Source: Flavobacterium glycines | GTDB lineage: Bacteria; Bacteroidota; Bacteroidia; Flavobacteriales; Flavobacteriaceae | Length of the DNA stretch: 64,000 nt | Reading direction: 5' to 3' | NCBI RefSeq assembly: GCF_900100165.1 | Contig: NZ_FNEO01000001.1 | Span: 992,001-1,056,000 of the forward strand | Shown: piece after piece, positions 56,398 through 64,000 of the stretch | Numbering within the stretch: position 1 is the stretch's first letter | Layout of the letters: each line of letters begins with the position of its first letter | Notes under the pieces: model-generated | Database searches by the model: none | Told to the model about the DNA's origin: nothing | What the model saw: only the letters and a program-made list of their open reading frames with translations | Program-made: the position numbers and the translations under genes

Positions 56398-59300
56398 ATG
56401 AAACAAAAACTATTACTACTTTTTGTTTTTTTTTCAATTATAGCTTTTGGGCAACAACAAACTGTTACCTATTCCGTAAGTCCCGCTATTTTTGAAGAAA
56501 CGGCAGCAATTACTATCACCATAAATGGAAATAGTATCAATGAATCGACTTGGGGTATTACCGGAAACGCATTATATATGTGGGCGTGGGCATTTGCTAC
56601 TGATGATACTACCGCCAAAGGAACTCCGGATAACGGAACGTGGGAAGCATCTTCCGAGGCAAGTAAATTTACCTATAATTCAGCCACCGATACTTATACT
56701 AAAACTATAATACCATCTTCCTATTATAATGCAACAGCATTGGGAAAAATGGGCTTTTTGATTAAAGCCAAAAATGGAACCGGCGATAAAAAATCACAGG
56801 ATATTTTAATTGAAGTGGGAGGTTTTCAACTTACATTAACATCTCCGGCAATTAATAGTACTACAATTTTAAATTCAGGTTCCAATTTTACGATTTCTGC
56901 AACTAATACAGGAGGAAATGCGGCTTATGTCTTAAAATCAAATGGGCTAACTATTGATTCTAATACGAGTACAGCTTCCTATTCGTACACCCATTCAGCA
57001 ATTACCACGAATCAGAATTATGAATTGCAGGTAACTCAGGGAACTACGGTTGTTACCAGGAAGTTTATGCTTATTATTAATCCCAATACTATTTCGCAGG
57101 CAATGACTCCCGGTCTGGAAGATGGTATCAATTACAATCCGGCAGACATGACTAAGGCTACGTTGGTTTTAGATGCTCCCGCTAAAGATTTTGTATATGT
57201 GGCAGGTAGTTTTAATAATTGGCAACCTACAACTGCCTATGCAATGAAAAAAGATCCTACAACAGGGAAATTCTGGTTAGAATTATCAGGTTTGGTTGCG
57301 GGAACTAATTATAGTTATCAATATTGGGTAGCAGATCAAACACCATTGGCTAATTCGCCAACAATGGTAAAAACCGCCGATCCCTATTCTACTTTAGTAC
57401 TTTCACCTTATGATGATTCCGGTATTCCGGCTACTTCTTATTCTAATATGCCAGTGTATCCGGCGGGACAAAATTTTGAAGTAACAGTTCTTAAAACCGG
57501 ACAAACGGCATACAATTGGCAAGTGACCAATTTTACAAAGCCGGATAAAGAAAAGTTAGTCGTTTATGAGGTTTTAGTGCGTGATTTTGATGCGCATCGC
57601 AATTTTCAGGATTTGATTAATCGAATGGATTATTTCAAAAAATTAAAAATTAATGCTATTGAGTTGATGCCGGTGATGGAATTTGAAGGCAATGAAAGTT
57701 GGGGGTATAATACCGCATTCCATATGGCTTTGGATAAATTTTATGGAACCTCAGAGAAATTAAAAGAATTTATCGATAAATGCCATCAAAATGGGATTGC
57801 CGTAATTCTTGATGTGGCTCTCAATCATGCTTTTGGCAGAAATCCAATGGTGCGTATGTGGATGAACGACCCGGATGGCGATGGATTTGGTTCGCCAACT
57901 GCCGAAAATCCTTATTTTAATACCGTAGCCAAACATACTTACAATGTTGGTGAAGATTTCAATCATCAGCAGGCGAGAACCCAATATTATGTAAAAAGAG
58001 TCATCAAACAATGGATTCAGGAGTATCATATTGATGGTTTTCGATGGGATTTGACCAAAGGATTTACACAAAATTGTACCGCATCTGATGAAAGTTGCAC
58101 CAATGCTTACCAACAGGATCGGGTGGATGTTTTAAAATCCTATGCCGATTATTCCTGGAGTTTAGACCCAACGCATTATACCATTTTTGAACATCTGGGA
58201 ACCGATGCCGAAGAACAACAGTGGGCTAATTACCGAATTAATGAAACTCCAAGCAAAGGCATTATGTTGTGGGGGAAAATGACCAATGAATACAACGAAC
58301 TTTCAATGGGTTATACTTCTAATATTGCCAGAATGAACAGTAGCAGCAGAGGTTTTACTAAAAACCGATTGATGGGATTTGCCGAAAGTCATGACGAAGA
58401 ACGGTTGATGTATAAAAACCTGCAATACGGAAATTCAGCTAATGCGGCTCATAATGTGAAAAATTTAAACACGGCTTTATCAAGAATGTCGGCAATTGGA
58501 GCAGTTTCCTTATTAGTGCCGGGGCCTAAGATGATTTGGCATTTTGGAGAATTAGGTTTCGAGAATTCCATTTTTACCTGTGATAACGGGACTGTAAATA
58601 CGGATTCCGATACTACTTCCGGTGATTGTAAACTGGCCACAAAACCACAACCGCAATGGGCTAATAATTGGTTAACCAATGATAATCGTTATAAAATTTA
58701 TTCGGATTGGGCCAGAATGATGAAGTTAAAAACCGAAGAGGCTGTTTTTTCAGGAACGGTTACTATGAGTAATTCCAGTTCTTTGACAAAAAATATTAAA
58801 ATTTCGGATGCTGCTTTGCCTGCTAACAGTCTGAGAGATGTAGTGATTCTGGCTAATTTTGATGTGACTTCTCAAAATGTAGCAACAGGATTTCCTTACA
58901 CTGGCGAATGGTACAATCTGATGGATAATTCGGTGTGGAATGTGCCTAATGTAAACGATCCGATTGCAATTCCTGCCGGACAATTTAGAATTTACGGAAA
59001 TAAGCCTGCCTTTGCAACCGATGTTCCATTTACATTGCCTTCAGATAATTTTACTGTTGAGTCCAAATCTGAAAGCTGTGCCAACAAAAAGAATGGGCAA
59101 ATTAGTATTACTGCACTTCAATCCTATAATTATGTAGCCAGCATAAATGGAACCAATTACAATTTTGTGAATAATAGTCTGACTGTATCTAATTTGGCTC
59201 CCGGAACTTATCCGGTTTGCATTGGCATCACAGGAAAAACATTCGAACAATGTTTCACAATAACCATTAATGCCGGTGGGACATTGGTTGGGAAATCAAC

Positions 59301-59730
59301 CGTTTCTCCTAATAAAATAGCAATTGAAATTACTCAGGGAACAGCACCTTATCAGGTTTTGCTGAATGGAGTTACTCAATTTGAAACTGATGCAAGCTCT
59401 TTTTCTGTTGCCGTACAAAAAGGCGATGTTTTGGAAGTAAAAACAGCAGTGCCTTGCGAAGGAGTGTTTACTCAAAATAGTAGTGGCGATTTAACAACTG
59501 TTGTTGCTTATCCCAATCCGGTTCAGGATATCATGACAATTTTAGTTCCCACTACTAAAAAAGAAGTCAACGTTGCTTTGTATGCTATGAATGGTCAATT
59601 AATTTCAAATGAAAATTATACAGTTGACAATCAAAAAGTAGTTCTTCATTTAGCCAAATTGGCTTCGGCAGTTTATATCGCCAAAGTGAATTTAGAAAAT
59701 CCTGTAAGTATAACTATTATAAAAGAATAA
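56398..59730 (+). CDS. Large secreted GH13 alpha-amylase with T9SS C-terminal sorting domain
   Basis: Extracellular starch-degrading enzyme of 1110 residues. A signal peptide ends in AFGQQ. Two N-terminal beta-sandwich domains (about 22-230) and an E-set/CBM48-like domain (about 245-350, FVYVAGSFNNWQP) come first. The GH13 barrel has nucleophile Asp551 (DGFRWDLTKG), acid/base Glu598 (YTIFEHLG) and Asp666 (AESHDEERL). Two small beta domains follow. The type A T9SS sorting domain ends the protein (VVAYPNPVQDIMTIL, VALYAMNGQLIS, then YIAKVN and ITIIKE). It would replace SusG functionally but is exported by T9SS rather than lipid-anchored. Confidence 0.94.
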   Translation: MKQKLLLLFVFFSIIAFGQQQTVTYSVSPAIFEETAAITITINGNSINESTWGITGNALYMWAWAFATDDTTAKGTPDNGTWEASSEASKFTYNSATDTYTKTIIPSSYYNATALGKMGFLIKAKNGTGDKKSQDILIEVGGFQLTLTSPAINSTTILNSGSNFTISATNTGGNAAYVLKSNGLTIDSNTSTASYSYTHSAITTNQNYELQVTQGTTVVTRKFMLIINPNTISQAMTPGLEDGINYNPADMTKATLVLDAPAKDFVYVAGSFNNWQPTTAYAMKKDPTTGKFWLELSGLVAGTNYSYQYWVADQTPLANSPTMVKTADPYSTLVLSPYDDSGIPATSYSNMPVYPAGQNFEVTVLKTGQTAYNWQVTNFTKPDKEKLVVYEVLVRDFDAHRNFQDLINRMDYFKKLKINAIELMPVMEFEGNESWGYNTAFHMALDKFYGTSEKLKEFIDKCHQNGIAVILDVALNHAFGRNPMVRMWMNDPDGDGFGSPTAENPYFNTVAKHTYNVGEDFNHQQARTQYYVKRVIKQWIQEYHIDGFRWDLTKGFTQNCTASDESCTNAYQQDRVDVLKSYADYSWSLDPTHYTIFEHLGTDAEEQQWANYRINETPSKGIMLWGKMTNEYNELSMGYTSNIARMNSSSRGFTKNRLMGFAESHDEERLMYKNLQYGNSANAAHNVKNLNTALSRMSAIGAVSLLVPGPKMIWHFGELGFENSIFTCDNGTVNTDSDTTSGDCKLATKPQPQWANNWLTNDNRYKIYSDWARMMKLKTEEAVFSGTVTMSNSSSLTKNIKISDAALPANSLRDVVILANFDVTSQNVATGFPYTGEWYNLMDNSVWNVPNVNDPIAIPAGQFRIYGNKPAFATDVPFTLPSDNFTVESKSESCANKKNGQISITALQSYNYVASINGTNYNFVNNSLTVSNLAPGTYPVCIGITGKTFEQCFTITINAGGTLVGKSTVSPNKIAIEITQGTAPYQVLLNGVTQFETDASSFSVAVQKGDVLEVKTAVPCEGVFTQNSSGDLTTVVAYPNPVQDIMTILVPTTKKEVNVALYAMNGQLISNENYTVDNQKVVLHLAKLASAVYIAKVNLENPVSITIIKE

Positions 59731-59732
59731 AC

Positions 59733-60428
59733 ATGAGAAAGAATATCTATTTTATTGTAATAGCTTGCTCGTTATTTTCATGTGGCGGCGGCGATTCCTC
59801 ATCTGCAGAAGAAAATTCAAATACAGCTCCAACTGTGCCAACATTGGTTGCGCCAACAAATAATAAACTTTGTATTGATAATGCAGTTAGTTTTGAATGG
59901 AATGCTTCAACTGATGCCGAGAAAAATCCAATTACGTACCAAATTCAAATCGCTACCGATAATCAGTTCACCCAAATTGTGAAAACTGCCGAAGGAACTT
60001 CAAATTATCAAAGTTTGACTTTGAATAAAGGAACGGCTTATTATTGGAGAGTAAAAGCAACCGATAGTAAGAATGCCTCCGGCAATTATTCCGGGACATA
60101 TAGTTTTTATACCGAGGCTGAAGTCGTAGCCAATCATTTGCCATTTTTACCGCAGTTAGTTCAGCCGGAATTTAATTCGTTTATCAATTCGACAACCGCA
60201 ATTTTAAAATGGACAGCTGCCGATGTGGATACTAATGATGCACTGGTTTATGATGTTTATTTAGGAACGACAAATCCTCCTACGGCAAAAGTGGGAACCA
60301 ATCTAACAACTGCTTCCTGGACGACAACTACTTTGCAGGCAACTACAAACTATTACTGGAAAGTGATTGTAAAGGATAATAAAGGAGGCGAAACAATAGG
60401 GCAGGTTTGGAATTTTAAGACCAATTAA
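59733..60428 (+). CDS. Lipoprotein with two fibronectin type III-like repeats
   Basis: A 231-residue envelope lipoprotein. The lipobox SLFSC (Cys17) is followed by GGGDSSSAEENSN, a Gly/Asp-rich segment likely serving as a flexible linker. Two FN3-like domains follow (about 35-130 and 135-231), each with a WNASTDAEKNPITYQIQIATD- or WTAADVDTNDALVYDVYLGT-type pattern and an AYYWRVKATD/NYYWKVIVKD strand. It begins two bases after the amylase stop and so is translationally linked. It sits where SusF/SusG would be in Bacteroides. It may bind glycan or the cell surface; no enzyme motif is seen. Confidence 0.85.
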   Translation: MRKNIYFIVIACSLFSCGGGDSSSAEENSNTAPTVPTLVAPTNNKLCIDNAVSFEWNASTDAEKNPITYQIQIATDNQFTQIVKTAEGTSNYQSLTLNKGTAYYWRVKATDSKNASGNYSGTYSFYTEAEVVANHLPFLPQLVQPEFNSFINSTTAILKWTAADVDTNDALVYDVYLGTTNPPTAKVGTNLTTASWTTTTLQATTNYYWKVIVKDNKGGETIGQVWNFKTN

Positions 60429-60439
60429 CTCATTTAAAT

Positions 60440-62305
60440 ATGAATCAATTAAAAAAAATAGAAAAATTATTAAAGTGGAGCATCTTATTTAGTTGTTTCA
60501 TTTCATTGAAAATTTTTGGGCAAATACAAAGAGTGGAACCCGCATTTTGGTATGCCGGTATGCACAATCCGGAACTTCAAATATTATTTTATGGCGAAAA
60601 TATTGCCGAAAATGAAGTGGTTGTTTCCAATGGAATTGCAATCAAAGCCATTCAAAAAACAGAAAACCCAAATTACCTGTTTGTAACTATCGATACCAAA
60701 GATGTTCCGGCACAAGAGCTGCTATTTTCATTTTCGAAAAATAAAAAAGTAGTTTTTACAAAAAAATATGCTTTAAAACAGCGAAGAGAAAATTCCGCTT
60801 TACGCAAAAGTTACGATGCTTCGGATATGATTTATTTGCTAATGCCCGATCGTTTTGCTAATGGAAATTCTAAAAACGACAGTCAAAAAACACTGGCTGA
60901 AAAAGCGGACAGAAACAATCCGTCCGGAAGACACGGCGGCGATATCGCAGGAATTATTCAAAATTTGGATTACATACAGGAATTAGGCGCTACAGCACTT
61001 TGGTCAACGCCTCTTTGCGAAGACAACGACGCTCAGGGTTCTTATCATGGATACGGACAATCGGATGTGTATAAAATTGATCCCCGTTACGGAACGAATG
61101 AAGATTATCTGAAATTATCCTCCGAACTGCACAAAAGAAACATGAAACTTATTATGGATTATGTGACAAATCATTGGGGAGCGGCACACTGGATGATGAA
61201 GGATTTACCAACCTACGATTGGATTCATCAATTCCCGGGATATGCGCAAACGAATTACCGAATGACCACTCAATTTGATACTAATACCTCTAAAATTGAT
61301 GCAAAAATGTGTGTGGACGGCTGGTTTGTACAATCCATGCCTGACCTTAATCAATCTAATCCATTGGTGTTGAATTATTTGATTCAAAATGCTATTTGGT
61401 GGATTGAGTATGCTGATTTAGATGGATTTCGTGTTGATACCTATTCCTATAATGACAAAGAAGGAATTGCCAAATGGACCAAAGCCATCACCGATGAATA
61501 CCCTAATTTTAATATTGTAGGAGAGGTATGGATGCAGGATCAGGCACAAATGGCTTATTGGCAAAAAGACAGTAAAATCGGAGCTATTCAGAATTATAAT
61601 TCTTACTTGCCTAGTGTGATGGATTTTACGTTGATGGATGCTTTGGCAGCGGTATTTAATGAAAACCAATCGACATGGGATAAAGGATTGATGAAGATTT
61701 ATAATAATTTCACCAATGATTTTTTATATCCCAATACTAATAATATCATGACTTTTGCGGAAAATCACGATACGCAACGTTTCAATGAAATTTACAAAAA
61801 AGACTTTAAAAAATACCAAATGGCAATGACGCTTCTTGCTACGTTACGTGGAATACCACAGTTGTATTATGGTTCTGAAATTGGTATGGCAGGTAATAAA
61901 AATGAAGGCGATGGAGCTATTCGCTTGGATTTTCCCGGAGGTTGGCAAGGCGACAGCAATAATGTTTTTACAAAAAACGGACGAACTGCTCAGCAACAAC
62001 AGTTTTTTGATTTTACATCCGAATTGTTTCAATGGAGAAAAACCAATGAAGCCGTACATTTTGGAAAAATGACACATTACATTCCGGAAAACAATGTCTA
62101 TGTTTATTTTAGATATACTGATAAGAACGCCGTTATGGTAATTGTAAATAATGGATTGAATGCAACGGTTGTAGAACCCAAACGTTTCAAAGAAAACACA
62201 AAGGATTTCAAATCAGGAAAAGATGTTTTCTCCGGAAAACGAATTGATTTGCAGCATGAATTTTCTATAGATGCTCAGTCGGCTTTTATTTTAGAACTGA
62301 ATTAA
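60440..62305 (+). CDS. susA: Periplasmic GH13 neopullulanase-like amylase, SusA type
   Basis: Cleaves imported maltooligosaccharides or pullulan fragments in the periplasm. The 621 residues have an N-terminal signal ending KIFGQ, a cyclomaltodextrinase-type N-domain (about 30-115; VEPAFWYAGMHNPELQILFYG is its hallmark), and a GH13 barrel. Asp333 (LDGFRVDTYSY) is the nucleophile, Glu362 (NIVGEVWMQ) the acid/base and Asp444 (AENHDTQRF) the third acid. A C-terminal beta-domain follows. It is the last gene of the starch cluster and is followed by a strong terminator. Confidence 0.93.
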   Translation: MNQLKKIEKLLKWSILFSCFISLKIFGQIQRVEPAFWYAGMHNPELQILFYGENIAENEVVVSNGIAIKAIQKTENPNYLFVTIDTKDVPAQELLFSFSKNKKVVFTKKYALKQRRENSALRKSYDASDMIYLLMPDRFANGNSKNDSQKTLAEKADRNNPSGRHGGDIAGIIQNLDYIQELGATALWSTPLCEDNDAQGSYHGYGQSDVYKIDPRYGTNEDYLKLSSELHKRNMKLIMDYVTNHWGAAHWMMKDLPTYDWIHQFPGYAQTNYRMTTQFDTNTSKIDAKMCVDGWFVQSMPDLNQSNPLVLNYLIQNAIWWIEYADLDGFRVDTYSYNDKEGIAKWTKAITDEYPNFNIVGEVWMQDQAQMAYWQKDSKIGAIQNYNSYLPSVMDFTLMDALAAVFNENQSTWDKGLMKIYNNFTNDFLYPNTNNIMTFAENHDTQRFNEIYKKDFKKYQMAMTLLATLRGIPQLYYGSEIGMAGNKNEGDGAIRLDFPGGWQGDSNNVFTKNGRTAQQQQFFDFTSELFQWRKTNEAVHFGKMTHYIPENNVYVYFRYTDKNAVMVIVNNGLNATVVEPKRFKENTKDFKSGKDVFSGKRIDLQHEFSIDAQSAFILELN

Positions 62306-62336
62306 AAAATAATTTAAGGTTTTTATAAGATTGTTT

Positions 62337-62382
62337 ATCCGTTGGGGAAATTATTTTGATAAATTTTCCCAACGGATTTTTT
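62337..62382 (+). terminator. Terminator of the starch operon
   Basis: ATCCGTTGGGGAAATT (62337-62352) pairs with AATTTTCCCAACGGAT (62362-62377; one wobble), then six T. Confidence 0.93.
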
Positions 62383-62466
62383 GGCATATGGTTTTGAATT
62401 TAATTTGTGTGATACATTTTTTGTAGATTCGTTGTAAGTTACATTGAAAAAGAATGTAGCAACAAA

Positions 62467-64000
62467 ATGATGATAAACTATTTTTGCCGTTTTTTATTAC
62501 TTGGGTTATTGTGTTTTTGCTTGCAGATAAACGCACAACAATCTTTTGTATTTTCTTCTATCGATTCTAAAAATGGACTTTCAGAAAATAGGGTACGTAC
62601 TATTTTACAACTTCAGGATGGACGAATGCTTATCACTACCGAGGGCGTAACGAATATTTATGACGGAACTTCTTTTAAATATTTGCATCTCAAGGCTAAT
62701 ACTATTTCCCAATTAAGCAGTTATTCCGGTTTTCATCACGGTTATGTTGACAAAGATTATGTCTGGATAAAAGACAAAGGAAAGCTGATGGGGATTGACA
62801 TTAAGCAGGAACGTTTTGTGGCGAAACCAGATAGTGTTTTAGCTGATATGGAAATTCATGAACCTATTGCCGATTTTTTTGCTGATGCTTATCACAATTA
62901 TTGGGTACTTACTTCTTCCGATAAACTATTATTTAAGGATGCCAAGAAAAGAACGACTGCTGTTTTTATTACGAATGTTTTAACTCCTAACGGAAAAAAA
63001 GACGAACTTTATGATGTAGCTGTTATCCGGCAACAGCTTTTTTTGTTCTATAAAAAAGGATTGATAGTTTGTTATGATTTGAAAACAGCGAAAGAATTGT
63101 ATCAAACCAATTCTTTGTCGTATCAGGACCAACAAAGATATAATCGCACCTTAATGGTTGCTCAATCGAATAATTCTTTGTTTCAAATACGCAATGGCGC
63201 TTCCGGAATCATGTTGGCTTATGATATTAAAAAGCGGATTCATACCAAAATCCTTGAAACCGATTATTGGCTGAATACCATTTCTGTGGATAGCAAAGGT
63301 AATTTGTGGGTGAGTTGCGCCATTGGATTATGGTTTATTGACAAAAATCTGAAAGAAAAGCATTTTATTCCGTCATTCAAGTTGGTTGATGGAACTGAAG
63401 TCAATACCGAAGCCAGTACGCTGTACAACGATTCACAGGGCGGACTCTGGATTGGCACATTCAATCATGGATTGTTGTATTACCATCCCGACCGATTCAA
63501 ATTTAAGAATGTTGGGAAAACTTTTTTTGGAACACAACCAAAAGATATTGATGTGACTTGTTTTCAGGAAACAACGCAAAACACAATTCTGGTAGGAACT
63601 AAAAATGGACTTTACATTTATTCTCCTGAAACATCGAAACTTGCTGTTTTTTCAAGATTTCTAGCCGATGCTGATTGTGTTTCGATGACCAAAGATGCTC
63701 AAAATCGAATTTGGGTATGTACTAAAAATAAAGGAGTGTATTGTTTACAAAACAATCAGGTTACACTTATTGGTCAACTCGTTGGAAATTGCAATTACAT
63801 TGTAGAAAAGCCGGATGGACAATTTTTAGTAGCAACATCCGAAGGTTTGGCTGTTTTTAATCCTGTGAACGGTATTTTTCAGTCGTTGCAATTGACATTA
63901 AATGGCGAGCGATTAGCTTCAGTTTCTCAGTTAATTACGTTTGACAAGAACTCTTTTCTAGGAAGAAGCAATGCTGGATTGTTTGTTTATAATTATAAAA
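62467..64000 (+). CDS. Beta-propeller sensor protein, 5' part only (hybrid two-component or similar)
   Basis: An open frame of about 511 codons runs off the window. It starts with ATG at 62467 (a second ATG follows directly), then a signal peptide (YFCRFLLLGLLCFCLQINAQ). FVFSSIDSKNGLSENRVRTI is typical of the two-blade propeller sensors of Bacteroidota hybrid kinases and related regulators. Repeated propeller blades show DSKGNLWVSCAIGLWFID, NDSQGGLWIGTFNHGLLYY, TILVGTKNGLYIYSPET and KDAQNRIWVCTKNKGVY. The kinase or HTH part would lie outside. It may regulate a neighbouring sugar locus. Its promoter was not identified. Confidence 0.85.
   Translation, partial: MMINYFCRFLLLGLLCFCLQINAQQSFVFSSIDSKNGLSENRVRTILQLQDGRMLITTEGVTNIYDGTSFKYLHLKANTISQLSSYSGFHHGYVDKDYVWIKDKGKLMGIDIKQERFVAKPDSVLADMEIHEPIADFFADAYHNYWVLTSSDKLLFKDAKKRTTAVFITNVLTPNGKKDELYDVAVIRQQLFLFYKKGLIVCYDLKTAKELYQTNSLSYQDQQRYNRTLMVAQSNNSLFQIRNGASGIMLAYDIKKRIHTKILETDYWLNTISVDSKGNLWVSCAIGLWFIDKNLKEKHFIPSFKLVDGTEVNTEASTLYNDSQGGLWIGTFNHGLLYYHPDRFKFKNVGKTFFGTQPKDIDVTCFQETTQNTILVGTKNGLYIYSPETSKLAVFSRFLADADCVSMTKDAQNRIWVCTKNKGVYCLQNNQVTLIGQLVGNCNYIVEKPDGQFLVATSEGLAVFNPVNGIFQSLQLTLNGERLASVSQLITFDKNSFLGRSNAGLFVYNYK

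Overview
The window looks like a stretch of chromosome from a Flavobacteriaceae bacterium, most probably Flavobacterium. It is AT-rich, its best promoters fit the Bacteroidota pattern TTG-N17-23-TAnnTTTG, and gene starts lack clear Shine-Dalgarno sequences. It carries a SusC/SusD-type starch locus, a type IX secretion (T9SS) C-terminal domain, a mevalonate-pathway HMG-CoA synthase and fumarate reductase-type sdhCAB. No plasmid, phage or complete insertion sequence was recognised.

Layout. 0-3.2 kb: a small secreted tandem-repeat protein, then a TPR lipoprotein-type sensor kinase with its response regulator. 3.3-8.7 kb: housekeeping genes thiL, lepA and dusB, plus a TlpA-like thioredoxin. 8.8-13.3 kb: a small membrane protein and a three-gene phosphorelay-like module (CHASE3/PAS kinase, Rcp1-type receiver, receiver-PAS-H-box protein). 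This module lies between the 3' end of an intact LolC/E-type permease gene and a decayed second copy of that 3' end. 13.3-22.7 kb: permease-rbfA, then AddA-like and AddB-like recombination proteins on either side of a major OmpA-family porin. 22.7-28 kb: alpha/beta hydrolase, an isolated AbiH-type defence gene, pepP and mvaS, with several palindromic intergenic repeats. 28.3-32.2 kb: sdhC-sdhA-sdhB, interrupted by an S23/four-helix-bundle cassette. 32.3-45.6 kb: omega-amidase, Ig-like lipoprotein, methylmalonyl-CoA epimerase, a tRNA with CAT anticodon, ribE, pdxA, DUF177-rpmF-fabH-accB-accC, an S9 peptidase, and mtgA joined to an LpxR-like lipid A deacylase. 45.7-62.3 kb: the starch utilisation locus (susR-like regulator, GH97 susB, susC, susD, susE-like, a T9SS-exported GH13 amylase, an FN3 lipoprotein and a susA-like GH13). 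62.5 kb to the end: the 5' part of a beta-propeller sensor that runs off the window.

How the starch genes fit together. The predicted T9SS-secreted amylase and the surface SusC/D/E proteins would cut, bind and import starch. The periplasmic SusA-like and SusB-like enzymes would then reduce maltooligosaccharides to glucose. The SusR-like membrane regulator would sense the sugar. A 52-bp module, TACTACA-N5-ACTAC-T7-N20-TAATTGAT, occurs with identical spacing upstream of susB (47464-47515) and susC (50332-50383). I propose it as the operator/promoter of this regulator. A strong hairpin terminator between susE and the amylase probably lowers expression of the enzymes relative to the binding proteins.

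The most notable items are this operator pair, the duplicated permease 3' end flanking the signalling module, the inserted four-helix-bundle cassette in sdhCAB, and the receiver-PAS protein that ends after its H-box region with no ATPase domain. All functions are read from sequence and family knowledge; no searches were run.
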